Positions 8,407 through 16,449 of a stretch of DNA of 64,000 nt are shown one piece after another (positions within the stretch are counted from its first letter, which is position 1; every line of letters begins with the position of its first letter). This DNA comes from Bizionia sp. M204. Its GTDB lineage: Bacteria > Bacteroidota > Bacteroidia > Flavobacteriales > Flavobacteriaceae. The position numbers were made by a program, and so were the translations under genes. Location of the stretch: positions 2,903,001 through 2,967,000 of the forward strand of contig NZ_CP046242.1 in the NCBI RefSeq assembly GCF_023205095.1, written 5' to 3'. The notes beneath the pieces are model-generated. The model was not told the origin of the DNA. It saw only the letters and a program-made list of their open reading frames with translations, and did not search any database.

Positions 8407-9759
8407 ATGTTTAAAAAAATATTAGTTGCCAATAGAGGGGAAATAGCCTTACGTGTTATTAGAACCTGTAAAGAAATGGGCATTAAAACGGTAGCTGTGT
8501 ATTCAACGGCAGATGCTGAAAGTCTGCACGTAAAGTTTGCAGATGAAGCGGTTTGTATAGGACCTCCTCCAAGTAGTGAATCCTATTTAAAAATGTCGAA
8601 TATTATTGCTGCAGCCGAAATTACCAATGCAGATGCTATTCATCCAGGATATGGCTTTTTATCTGAAAATGCCAAATTTTCAAAAATTTGTGAAGAACAT
8701 GACATCAAATTTATTGGAGCCTCTGCAGACATGATTAATCGTATGGGTGACAAAGCCAATGCGAAAGCAACCATGATTGAAGCAGGTGTACCTTGTGTTC
8801 CTGGTAGTGAAGGAATTATTAATGATTACAAACACTGCGAAAAATTAGCCGAAGAAGTTGGATATCCTGTCATGCTTAAAGCATCTGCAGGTGGTGGCGG
8901 AAAAGGTATGCGCGCTGTTTGGAAAAAAGAAAACCTAAAAGACGCTTGGGAATCCGCTAGACAGGAATCTAAAGCCGCGTTTGGGAACGACGATATGTAC
9001 ATGGAAAAACTCATTGAAGAGCCAAGACATATTGAAATCCAAATTGTGGGCGATTCTACAGGAAAAGCATGTCATTTATCAGAACGTGACTGTTCAATTC
9101 AACGTCGTCATCAAAAATTAACAGAAGAAGTTCCTTCGCCATTTATGACGAAAGCCCTTCGTAATAAAATGGGCGATGCTGCCGTAAAAGCTGCCGAATA
9201 TATTAAGTATGAAGGTGCAGGAACGGTTGAGTTTTTAGTGGATAAACACCGTAATTTCTATTTTATGGAAATGAATACACGTATCCAAGTAGAACACCCA
9301 ATAACAGAGCAAGTAATTGATTTCGATTTAATTCGTGAACAAATTTTAGTGGCATATGGTGTGCCAATTTCTGGTAAAAATTATACACCAAAATTACATT
9401 CAATAGAATGCCGAATTAATGCGGAAGATCCATTTAATGACTTTAGACCTTCACCAGGTAGAATAACCACACTTCATGCACCAGGTGGACATGGTGTCCG
9501 TTTAGATACGCATGTTTATGCTGGTTATGTTATTCCGCCGTATTATGACTCTATGATTGCGAAATTAATTACCACAGCGCAAACACGTGAAGAGGCTATT
9601 AATAAAATGAAACGAGCTCTTGATGAATTTGTTATTGAAGGTATTAAAACAACCATTCCTTTCCATAGACAACTCATGGAGGATCCAGATTATTTAGCCG
9701 GAAACTACACCACTAAATTTATGGAAGATTTTGTGATAGAAAAGCCAAGTGATAATTAA
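8407..9759 (+). CDS. accC: Acetyl-CoA carboxylase, biotin carboxylase subunit
   Basis: 450 residues of the ATP-grasp biotin carboxylase family: N-terminal [16 protein letters not shown], the Gly-rich ATP loop [12 protein letters not shown], the [15 protein letters not shown] catalytic block, and a C-terminal domain from about residue 335. It carboxylates the biotin on AccB using ATP and bicarbonate. The length is typical of stand-alone AccC. A strong palindromic terminator follows within 10 bases, closing the fabH-accB-accC unit. Confidence 0.97.
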   Translation: MFKKILVANRGEIALRVIRTCKEMGIKTVAVYSTADAESLHVKFADEAVCIGPPPSSESYLKMSNIIAAAEITNADAIHPGYGFLSENAKFSKICEEHDIKFIGASADMINRMGDKANAKATMIEAGVPCVPGSEGIINDYKHCEKLAEEVGYPVMLKASAGGGGKGMRAVWKKENLKDAWESARQESKAAFGNDDMYMEKLIEEPRHIEIQIVGDSTGKACHLSERDCSIQRRHQKLTEEVPSPFMTKALRNKMGDAAVKAAEYIKYEGAGTVEFLVDKHRNFYFMEMNTRIQVEHPITEQVIDFDLIREQILVAYGVPISGKNYTPKLHSIECRINAEDPFNDFRPSPGRITTLHAPGGHGVRLDTHVYAGYVIPPYYDSMIAKLITTAQTREEAINKMKRALDEFVIEGIKTTIPFHRQLMEDPDYLAGNYTTKFMEDFVIEKPSDN

Positions 9760-9760
9760 T

Positions 9761-9797
9761 AAAAAAAGCTCCGAAAATATTTTCGGAGCTTTTTTTA
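9761..9797. terminator. Intrinsic terminator after accC
   Basis: A perfect 24-base palindrome (9768-9791, arms AGCTCCGAAAAT/ATTTTCGGAGCT) is flanked by A-tract and T-tract. It begins just after the accC stop and would work in both directions. Confidence 0.9.
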
Positions 9798-10257
9798 TTA
9801 AAAATTATTTTATTATAGTACGCGTAACATCCGTATTAGAATAGATTTCCAATTCTATATTGCTTGTAATTTATACCTTATTTAAACATTTTTAAAGTTT
9901 AGTATTAGGTTATTTAATGTCTAAATGTAAAAATTACCACTATACTCAAATATGTTTGGATTGAGTTCTAAATTCAAACGTATTGTGTAAAACTAATACT
10001 GTAGTTATCTATTCCTGTTTTACTAAATTATGTCTGGTGTTAAACGCATAGCTCCCTCTGTTTTATAACCGCTCCGTGCAATTAATATTTCAGGATTTAT
10101 GCGCTTAAACTTGCATTAAAAGGGGGTGAATTATTTATACGTCTTTATTTTCTCAAAACAACTATTTCCTTTCTACTTAAAAGATTTGTATATAACTTGA
10201 ATTCAATGCGGAAAATAGTTACTTTAGTGGCAAAATAATTTATTTATACAAGAAAAC
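9798..10257. other. Intergenic region accC to metalloprotease (about 460 bases)
   Basis: Mostly AT-rich. It contains the promoter at 10197-10227. On the minus strand, 10115-10023 is a stretch of about 30 sense codons of higher complexity, bounded by stops at both ends, which could be the tail of a lost gene. No RNA gene was seen. Confidence 0.4.
10197..10227 (+). promoter_or_regulatory. Putative promoter of the secreted metalloprotease
   Basis: TTG at 10197-10199, a 20-base spacer, then TACTTTAG at 10220-10227 (one mismatch to TAnnTTTG). It lies 31 bases before the ATG at 10258. Confidence 0.45.
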
Positions 10258-12936
10258 ATGAAAAAAAATTTACACAAAGTTTTACCATTCGTAATTCTTA
10301 TGTTTTGTTTGTCAGCTTTTAGCCAAGATCAACACTTTAAAAAAGTGACTACAGGACAAGAAAACACTATGATGATTAATACCACGTATTCAATGGATAT
10401 TAATCATTTAATGAGCGATTTGAGTAAAGCACAGCAGCGAGGAGACTCGCGAGAACAACTTAATAATCTTGTAATTGAAGTACCTAACCTTGATGGGGAT
10501 TTAGAAAAGTACTTAATTCAAGAAGCATCTGTTATGTCGCCAGGCCTACAAGCGCAATATCCAGAAATAAGATCGTATGTTGGATATGGAATTGACACGC
10601 CTAGTTCATATTTACGTTTTAGTGTTTCTCCTTACAAAGGAATGTCAGGTATTGTTTTATCTGGTGTAGAAGGAAAGGGTCTAGTTATAGAGCCTGTAAA
10701 AAATAATGTATCTCAATTTATTGTTCGTGAGAAACAAAATTCAAATTCAGAAATTCAAAGTTTTGAATGTTCAACACCTGAAGCCTTAAATCAAGAAATC
10801 GGAGAAATTGTAAATACCAACCGTACAGGTGCTAATGGTACCTTACATACTTTTGATCTAGCAATGTCTGTAACAGCAGAATATTCTATTTTTCACGGTG
10901 GAACCTTGCCACAAGTTAATGCCGCTATCGTGAATACCATGACCGTTGTCAATGCTATTTTTGAAAATGAGTTTAATGTGAACATGGTATTAATTCCAAA
11001 TAATGATGCTGTTGTTTATTTAACGACGGCAACTTCGCCATATAGTAGTACTACTGATTCGGGGTACAATGGTGTTTTACAATCAACTTTAAATTCAGTT
11101 ATAGGTAATGCTAATTATGATATTGGTCATTTAATGGGTGGTATTGGTAATAATGGTAATGCTGGTTGTATTGGTTGTGTGTGTGTTGCTAATCAAAAAG
11201 GAAGTGGTTATACAACAAGTACAAACCCAATAGGTGTAAATTTTGATGTAGATTATGTTGCGCACGAAATGGGACACCAATTTGGCGCAAACCATACATT
11301 CACATTTCGATCTGAAGGTGGAATAGCTCAAATGGAACCAGGTAGTGGTAGTACAATAATGAGTTACGCAGGTATTACAGGTACGTCTGATGTACAACCT
11401 TTTGTAGATCCTTATTTTCATGCTATATCTATTCAGCAAGTCAATACACATGTGAGTTCTAGAACATGTGATGTTGAAACAGATACAGGAAATAATATCC
11501 CAACGGCAAATGCTGGCGCTAATATTACGTTACCTAAAGGAACTCCTTTTAGATTAACAGGTATAGGATCGGATGCGGATGCCAATGATGTAATTACTTA
11601 TTGCTGGGAGCAATTTGACGAGAATAATGGTGTAACTGAATTTCCAGACCCAACATCAACCAATAGTAATGAACCGCAATTCAGATCGTATTTACCAACT
11701 ACAAACCCAACAAGAACATTTCCTAAAATGGAGGATTTAGTAAACTTTGGTGTTAATGGTACGTTATACGAACAGATTCCTACTGTAGGAAGAAATGCAG
11801 ATTTCAGATTAACTGTTAGAGATAATAGACCAGGAGGTGCAGCTAATGCTTTCGATGATATGCGTGTTACGTGGAGCAATATGGCAGGACCTTTTGTGGT
11901 AACATCACAAGGAACAGATCAAATTGTATGGACGCCAGGTGAAACTGAAACCATAACTTGGAATGTGGCTGGTACAACAGCAAACGACATCAATGCTGCT
12001 AACGTAAATATTTTATTATCAACATCATTAACACCAGACACTGATTTTACAACAGTTTTAGCGACAAATGTTCCTAATAATGGTTCTTACCAAGTTGTAG
12101 TTCCTACTGTGACTTCTGCCTATTCTAGAATTCTAGTAGAAGCGGCAGATGGGTCATTTTTTAATATAAATGATAATTATTTCGCGATAGGGGACTATAT
12201 TTATGTGCCGGGTGATAGCTGTGAAGAGTATTTCTTTAACGCAGGCATATTATTAGATGAAAATTCAACTCAATTTAGCGGCTTTAATTTAAATATTGGC
12301 GATTCTAAAACTATTTCAGATCTTAAAATAAGCATAGATGCTACGACGCCAAATAGTGGTCAAATTCGTGCAGCTATCAGACCACCATCTCAAGCATCAG
12401 GTTTTAATCAAGTGTATTGGGGATCATGTGCGGGTTCTACAGATCTTATTTTAACGTTTGATGATGCTGGAAACCCTATTAACTGTGCAGATACAGCTAA
12501 TAACGATGTGGTATTACCAGCGCAACCTTTAAGTTTTGCTGACGGTCTTAATTCTTTAGGTAATTGGGTTTTCTTTATTGGGGATGTTGAGGTAGATGGC
12601 GTGAGAGTAACATGGAATTCTGCAACACTGACAATTTGTGAGTCTGGTATTTTTGTTCCAGAATTAAGTGTGGATGAATTTGGATTAGATGCTTCATTTG
12701 CGGTATTCCCAAATCCAAATAACGGTGATTTCTCAATTAAATTTAAGCCTTCCACAAACGAATCCATTAGTGTAGAAGTGTTTGATATAAGAGGTCGAAA
12801 TGTCTATAATAAAACGTATAACAGTACAGGTGATTTTAACGAGTCTATCTCGTTAAGTAATGCCCAAGCTGGTATGTACTTATTAAATGTGACTCAAGGA
12901 AGCCAGAAAATTACTAAAAAGTTAATTGTTAACTAA
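10258..12936 (+). CDS. Secreted zinc metalloprotease (metzincin, M12B-like) with T9SS type A sorting domain
   Basis: 892 residues. A signal peptide (about 1-22, ending FSQ) is followed by a pro-region and then a metzincin domain with the zinc motif HEMGHQFGANH (His336, His340, His346; catalytic Glu337) and a downstream Met-turn region (TIMSYAGI). After it come beta-sandwich modules, including a segment at about 655-800 that resembles a proprotein-convertase P-like domain. The last 80 residues are a T9SS type A domain (FPNPNNGDFSIKF to KKLIVN). It is expected to be exported by the T9SS and cell-attached or released, degrading extracellular protein. It is monocistronic, with its own promoter and a terminator at 12971-13000. 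The substrate is unknown. Confidence 0.9.
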   Translation: MKKNLHKVLPFVILMFCLSAFSQDQHFKKVTTGQENTMMINTTYSMDINHLMSDLSKAQQRGDSREQLNNLVIEVPNLDGDLEKYLIQEASVMSPGLQAQYPEIRSYVGYGIDTPSSYLRFSVSPYKGMSGIVLSGVEGKGLVIEPVKNNVSQFIVREKQNSNSEIQSFECSTPEALNQEIGEIVNTNRTGANGTLHTFDLAMSVTAEYSIFHGGTLPQVNAAIVNTMTVVNAIFENEFNVNMVLIPNNDAVVYLTTATSPYSSTTDSGYNGVLQSTLNSVIGNANYDIGHLMGGIGNNGNAGCIGCVCVANQKGSGYTTSTNPIGVNFDVDYVAHEMGHQFGANHTFTFRSEGGIAQMEPGSGSTIMSYAGITGTSDVQPFVDPYFHAISIQQVNTHVSSRTCDVETDTGNNIPTANAGANITLPKGTPFRLTGIGSDADANDVITYCWEQFDENNGVTEFPDPTSTNSNEPQFRSYLPTTNPTRTFPKMEDLVNFGVNGTLYEQIPTVGRNADFRLTVRDNRPGGAANAFDDMRVTWSNMAGPFVVTSQGTDQIVWTPGETETITWNVAGTTANDINAANVNILLSTSLTPDTDFTTVLATNVPNNGSYQVVVPTVTSAYSRILVEAADGSFFNINDNYFAIGDYIYVPGDSCEEYFFNAGILLDENSTQFSGFNLNIGDSKTISDLKISIDATTPNSGQIRAAIRPPSQASGFNQVYWGSCAGSTDLILTFDDAGNPINCADTANNDVVLPAQPLSFADGLNSLGNWVFFIGDVEVDGVRVTWNSATLTICESGIFVPELSVDEFGLDASFAVFPNPNNGDFSIKFKPSTNESISVEVFDIRGRNVYNKTYNSTGDFNESISLSNAQAGMYLLNVTQGSQKITKKLIVN

Positions 12937-12970
12937 CAAGTAATATCATAATTTTAATTTCATTCATAAG

Positions 12971-13000
12971 AACTCCGAAAGCAATTTCGGAGTTTTTTTT
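12971..13000 (+). terminator. Intrinsic terminator after metalloprotease
   Basis: A 10-bp stem AACTCCGAAA (12971-12980) with TTTCGGAGTT (12985-12994), loop GCAA, and an 8-base T-tract, 35 bases after the stop. Confidence 0.88.
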
Positions 13001-13205
13001 GCTTTCTTTTCATGTATTGAAACAAAAGTAAAGATTTACAGTAGGCTAATGAATTTCGTAATATTAGGAGTCCATTACTTAATAATAATTAGGAATACCT
13101 TGACCAACTTTAAAATTAGCATCGCACTTTTTGAAATCTATATTTTTATGTATAACACCATTTTTAATGGCACTATAGCATGTAAAAAATCAGTAAATTA
13201 GCCCT

Positions 13206-14321
13206 ATGAATCTATCGTATTGGGAACATAAAACCTGGTTAAGTCACGTAAATTATACTATTGTTGGTAGTGGTATTGTTGGTTTAAATTGTGCATTACA
13301 ACTAAAACTACAGTTTCCAAAAGCCAAAATTTTAATTCTTGAGCGAGGCATATTACCGCAAGGTGCTAGCACTAAAAATGCAGGTTTTGCTTGCTTTGGA
13401 AGTTTAAGCGAAATTCTAGACGATTTAAAAACCCATTCAGAAGATGAGGTTATTAAACTCGTTCAAAAACGGATTGACGGATTGCATTTATTACGTCAAA
13501 ATCTTTCAGATCAAGCTATAAATTATCAGCAATTGGGAGGCTATGAATTGTTCAACAAGGATAATCAAGCATTATATGATACCTGTTTAGCGGAAAGAGC
13601 ATCGATTAATAAATTGCTGTTTCCAGTTTTAAAAGAATCCATATTTTCACTTAAAACCAATGTTTTCGGATTTAAAAAAATTCGCAAGAAACTCATTTTT
13701 AATCCATTTGAAGGACAAATTGATACAGGCGAAATGATGGAGGCTTTATTAATAAAAGTGCAATCAGCAGGTATCAAAATACTCAATAACGTAACCGTTG
13801 AAGCGTACACAGAATTAAACGGCCAGGTTGATGTAAAAACCAGCCACTTTCAATTTATAACCGATAAATTATTAATAGCAACCAATGGCTTTGCATCCCA
13901 ATTAATAAATGAAGATGTAAAACCGGCTAGAGCCCAAGTACTCATAACAAAAGCAATACCTAATTTACCTTTTACCGGAACTTTTCATTTAGATAAAGGT
14001 TATTATTACTTCCGAAATATTAATAATAGAATCCTGTTAGGTGGTGGTAGAAATTTAGATTTTAAAGGTGAAGAAACGACAGTAATGAACGAAACCGCTC
14101 TTATTCAAAATCATTTGGAACAGGTAATGAAAACAACAATTTTACCCAATATCCCTTTTGAAATTGATTATTGCTGGAGTGGCATAATGGGTGTTGGAAA
14201 CCAGAAAAAACCAATTGTTAAGCAACTATCCAATCATGTATATTGTGGTGTGCGGTTAGGCGGAATGGGTGTCGCTATTGGTAGTATAATAGGAAAAGAA
14301 CTTGCCCAATTATTAAAGTAA
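13206..14321 (+). CDS. FAD-dependent oxidoreductase, DAO/DadA-like
   Basis: 371 residues of the D-amino-acid oxidase/glycine oxidase fold. The N-terminal Rossmann motif is VGSGIVGLNCALQL, followed by an acidic ribose-binding end (ILERG) and the STKNAGFACFGS segment typical of DAO proteins. The C-terminal GVRLGGMGVAIGS block contacts FAD. It probably oxidises a primary or secondary amine, but the substrate cannot be read from the sequence. mtgA starts one base after its stop and a Gre-like gene overlaps mtgA, so the three are co-transcribed. No transport or amino-acid pathway gene lies next to it to suggest a substrate. Confidence 0.82.
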   Translation: MNLSYWEHKTWLSHVNYTIVGSGIVGLNCALQLKLQFPKAKILILERGILPQGASTKNAGFACFGSLSEILDDLKTHSEDEVIKLVQKRIDGLHLLRQNLSDQAINYQQLGGYELFNKDNQALYDTCLAERASINKLLFPVLKESIFSLKTNVFGFKKIRKKLIFNPFEGQIDTGEMMEALLIKVQSAGIKILNNVTVEAYTELNGQVDVKTSHFQFITDKLLIATNGFASQLINEDVKPARAQVLITKAIPNLPFTGTFHLDKGYYYFRNINNRILLGGGRNLDFKGEETTVMNETALIQNHLEQVMKTTILPNIPFEIDYCWSGIMGVGNQKKPIVKQLSNHVYCGVRLGGMGVAIGSIIGKELAQLLK

Positions 14322-14322
14322 T

Positions 14323-15024
14323 ATGATAAAAAAACTATTCAAATTTATTTTTAAATGTATTCTATGGCTTATAGTGTTATCTGTAGCTATGGTTGTATTA
14401 TTTAAATGGGTTCCCGTGCCTATTACCCCATTAATGGTTATCCGTGGTGTTGAAGAATACCAAAAAGGTAATAAAATGACTTGGGAACATGATTGGGTTT
14501 CAATTGATGATATATCAAAAAATTTACAACTAGCCGTAATTTGTAGTGAAGATCAGAATTTTTTAAAGCACAATGGGTTTGATATAAAAGCTATTGAAAA
14601 AGCTATTGAAAATAATAAAAAAGGTAAGCGCATAAAAGGTGCTAGTACCATAAGCCAACAAACGGCTAAAAATGTTTTTTTATGGCCAAATAGGAGTTGG
14701 TTACGCAAAGGTTTGGAAACCTATTTTACCTTCTTAATAGAGTTAACTTGGAGCAAGGAACGCATTATGGAAGTGTATTTAAATAGTATAGAAATGGGTA
14801 AAGGTATTTATGGTGCTGAAGCCGCAGCGCGCTATTGGCATAATAAATCAGCTGCAAAACTATCGGCCATGGAAGCGGCTTCAATAGCTGCTATTTTACC
14901 AAATCCGTTAAAATATAGAGCCCAACCAGCTAGTAATTATATTGTCGGAAGAAAGTCTTGGATAGTAAGGCAAATGGGATATTTTGGAAGATTAGATTAC
15001 AACCAAACCAATGAAAAAAAATAA
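14323..15024 (+). CDS. mtgA: Monofunctional biosynthetic peptidoglycan transglycosylase
   Basis: 233 residues: an N-terminal transmembrane helix (about 8-29) and a GT51 glycosyltransferase domain. GT51 motifs are present: SEDQNFLKHNGFD (catalytic Glu), GASTISQQTAKNVFL, and the WSKERIMEVYLN block. It polymerises lipid II into glycan strands at the outer face of the inner membrane and lacks a transpeptidase domain, as expected for MtgA. It begins one base after the flavoprotein and its last 14 bases overlap the next gene. Confidence 0.95.
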   Translation: MIKKLFKFIFKCILWLIVLSVAMVVLFKWVPVPITPLMVIRGVEEYQKGNKMTWEHDWVSIDDISKNLQLAVICSEDQNFLKHNGFDIKAIEKAIENNKKGKRIKGASTISQQTAKNVFLWPNRSWLRKGLETYFTFLIELTWSKERIMEVYLNSIEMGKGIYGAEAAARYWHNKSAAKLSAMEAASIAAILPNPLKYRAQPASNYIVGRKSWIVRQMGYFGRLDYNQTNEKK

Positions 15025-15472
15025 TGCCATAAAAAGTGAATTATACAATTTGTGCTTACTGTCTTTAAACCATCGGTTGGAGGCCGTTCAGACAAAAATT
15101 GCTGAAATTCAAGAATCTTTAACCAGTGAAACCAAAAGTAGTGCAGGCGATAAGCATGAAACAGGGCGTGCCATGTTACAACTAGAGCGTGAAAAAGCAG
15201 GTGTGCAGCTTTCTGAAATACAAAAGCAACAGAACACGCTTACTAAAGTGAAGGTTTTAAATACCTCCAAAACCATCTGTTTAGGAAGTGTGGTGTATAC
15301 GTCCAAGTCCAATTATTTTGTTGCTATTAGTGCCGGCGCGTTTTCAATTGCTGGTGAATTGTTTTATGCCATTTCACCACAAACGCCTATTGGAAAATTA
15401 TTATTAGGGAAAACCGTACTGAACGAGATTGCATTTAATAATCAGACGATTAAAATTGAAGCTATTATTTAA
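15011..15472 (+). CDS. GreA/GreB-like protein (transcription elongation factor family)
   Basis: 153 residues with a helical N-terminal half (about 10-80, coiled-coil-like) and a C-terminal FKBP-like half containing SPQTPIGKLLLGK, which resembles the GreA C-terminal SPIGKALLG element. In the turn between the helices it has Gly46-Asp47-x-x-Glu50, the same spacing as the catalytic acidic pair in the GreA tip (DLSE). Overall similarity to GreA is low; homologues are often labelled 3-oxoacyl-ACP synthase, which the sequence does not support. It overlaps mtgA by 14 bases and meets the ABC gene in an 8-base convergent overlap. A role as a secondary-channel RNA polymerase factor is inference. Confidence 0.6.
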   Translation: MKKNNAIKSELYNLCLLSLNHRLEAVQTKIAEIQESLTSETKSSAGDKHETGRAMLQLEREKAGVQLSEIQKQQNTLTKVKVLNTSKTICLGSVVYTSKSNYFVAISAGAFSIAGELFYAISPQTPIGKLLLGKTVLNEIAFNNQTIKIEAII

Positions 15473-16376
15473 AAATTTCTAAATAAACCATATCACCTTT
15501 TTGCAATTCTAAAGGATGTTCAAATAAAATAGAGGATTCTTCAAATTTCGCCTCTATCAAAAAATAAGAGCCTTTAAAATACGCTTTTTTAACGACTACT
15601 TTTATATCCGATTTTTCAACCACTTTCAGTTGGTGTGCATAAATAAACTGACCTTTAATACGATTAAATTCGCCGAAAAAAGCAGCAATTAAAGCACTTT
15701 CAGGTTTGTTATAAAGATCTTGTGGCTTTCCTTGAGCAGCAATAGTTTGGTTGTTTAATACAATAATCTGATCCGCAAAGCCTAAAACATCTTCTTGGTC
15801 GTGAGTGGCCACCAAACAGGCAATATTTTTCTTTTTCAGATAGTTAAAAACACGACGCCTTAATGCCTGTTTTTGGAAATTATCAATATGACTAAAGGGT
15901 TCATCTAATAATAAAATTTCTGGTTCTTGAGCTAAGGCGCGAGCTAGAGCTACACGCTGTTTTTGACCACCACTTAAAAGGGTGACTTTGGTTTTTGAAA
16001 ATTCGGTGAGTGCAACTACGTCAAGAAGTTCAGCTGTGCGTTCTTTCTTTTCTTTCGGAAAAAAATTAGATAAGTGCTTTCCTATATTTTCTTCCACGGT
16101 TATAAACGGCATCAAATCAAATTCTTGAGCTACATATTTCATGAAATCATAGCCAACCACTAAATTGTGTTTAGGCCCGAGAATCTCTGTGTCTTTCCAA
16201 AAAATATGACCGGAATCTAAATCATACTCACCATAAAGGAGTTTTAATAGTGTGCTTTTTCCCGAACCGCTTTCGCCAATTATAGCTGTATTTTCACCTG
16301 GTTGTATACGCAAGTTTACAGCCTGTAAAACAGGTGTTTTTTTATAGGCAAAATTGAGGTTTTTTACGTTTAGCAT
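15465..16376 (-). CDS. ABC transporter ATP-binding protein (no permease nearby)
   Basis: 303 residues. Walker A GESGSGKST, a Q-loop (VAQEFDLMPF), signature LLSGGQKQRVALARAL, Walker B EILLLDEPF and an H-loop (ATHDQED) are all intact, so it is a working ATPase. Residues from about 225 form a beta-rich C-terminal extension similar to the TOBE region of importers such as PotA/FbpC. Such importers normally sit with a permease and a binding protein; neither is next to it. The substrate is therefore unknown. It overlaps the Gre-like gene tail-to-tail by 8 bases. It could instead serve a distant permease. Confidence 0.85.
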   Translation of the reverse strand: MLNVKNLNFAYKKTPVLQAVNLRIQPGENTAIIGESGSGKSTLLKLLYGEYDLDSGHIFWKDTEILGPKHNLVVGYDFMKYVAQEFDLMPFITVEENIGKHLSNFFPKEKKERTAELLDVVALTEFSKTKVTLLSGGQKQRVALARALAQEPEILLLDEPFSHIDNFQKQALRRRVFNYLKKKNIACLVATHDQEDVLGFADQIIVLNNQTIAAQGKPQDLYNKPESALIAAFFGEFNRIKGQFIYAHQLKVVEKSDIKVVVKKAYFKGSYFLIEAKFEESSILFEHPLELQKGDMVYLEIFK

Positions 16377-16392
16377 CTAGCAAAAATACGGC

Positions 16393-16429
16393 AAAAAAAA
16401 TTCGCTTCTAAAAGAATAGAAGCGAATTT
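16393..16429 (-). terminator. Intrinsic terminator after the FG-GAP/ASPIC gene
   Basis: A 12-bp stem (AAATTCGCTTCT 16398-16409 with AGAAGCGAATTT 16418-16429) has an A-run on its left side, which is the U-tract for minus-strand transcription. It lies about 20 bases beyond the stop of the 16450-18507 gene. Confidence 0.85.
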
Positions 16430-16449
16430 ACTATGTTGATGAATCTATG

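Noticed and set aside
15011-15472. 3-oxoacyl-ACP synthase as the product of the gene after mtgA
   Set aside because: At 153 residues it has no ketosynthase Cys-His-His/Asn pattern; the Gre-like features fit better.
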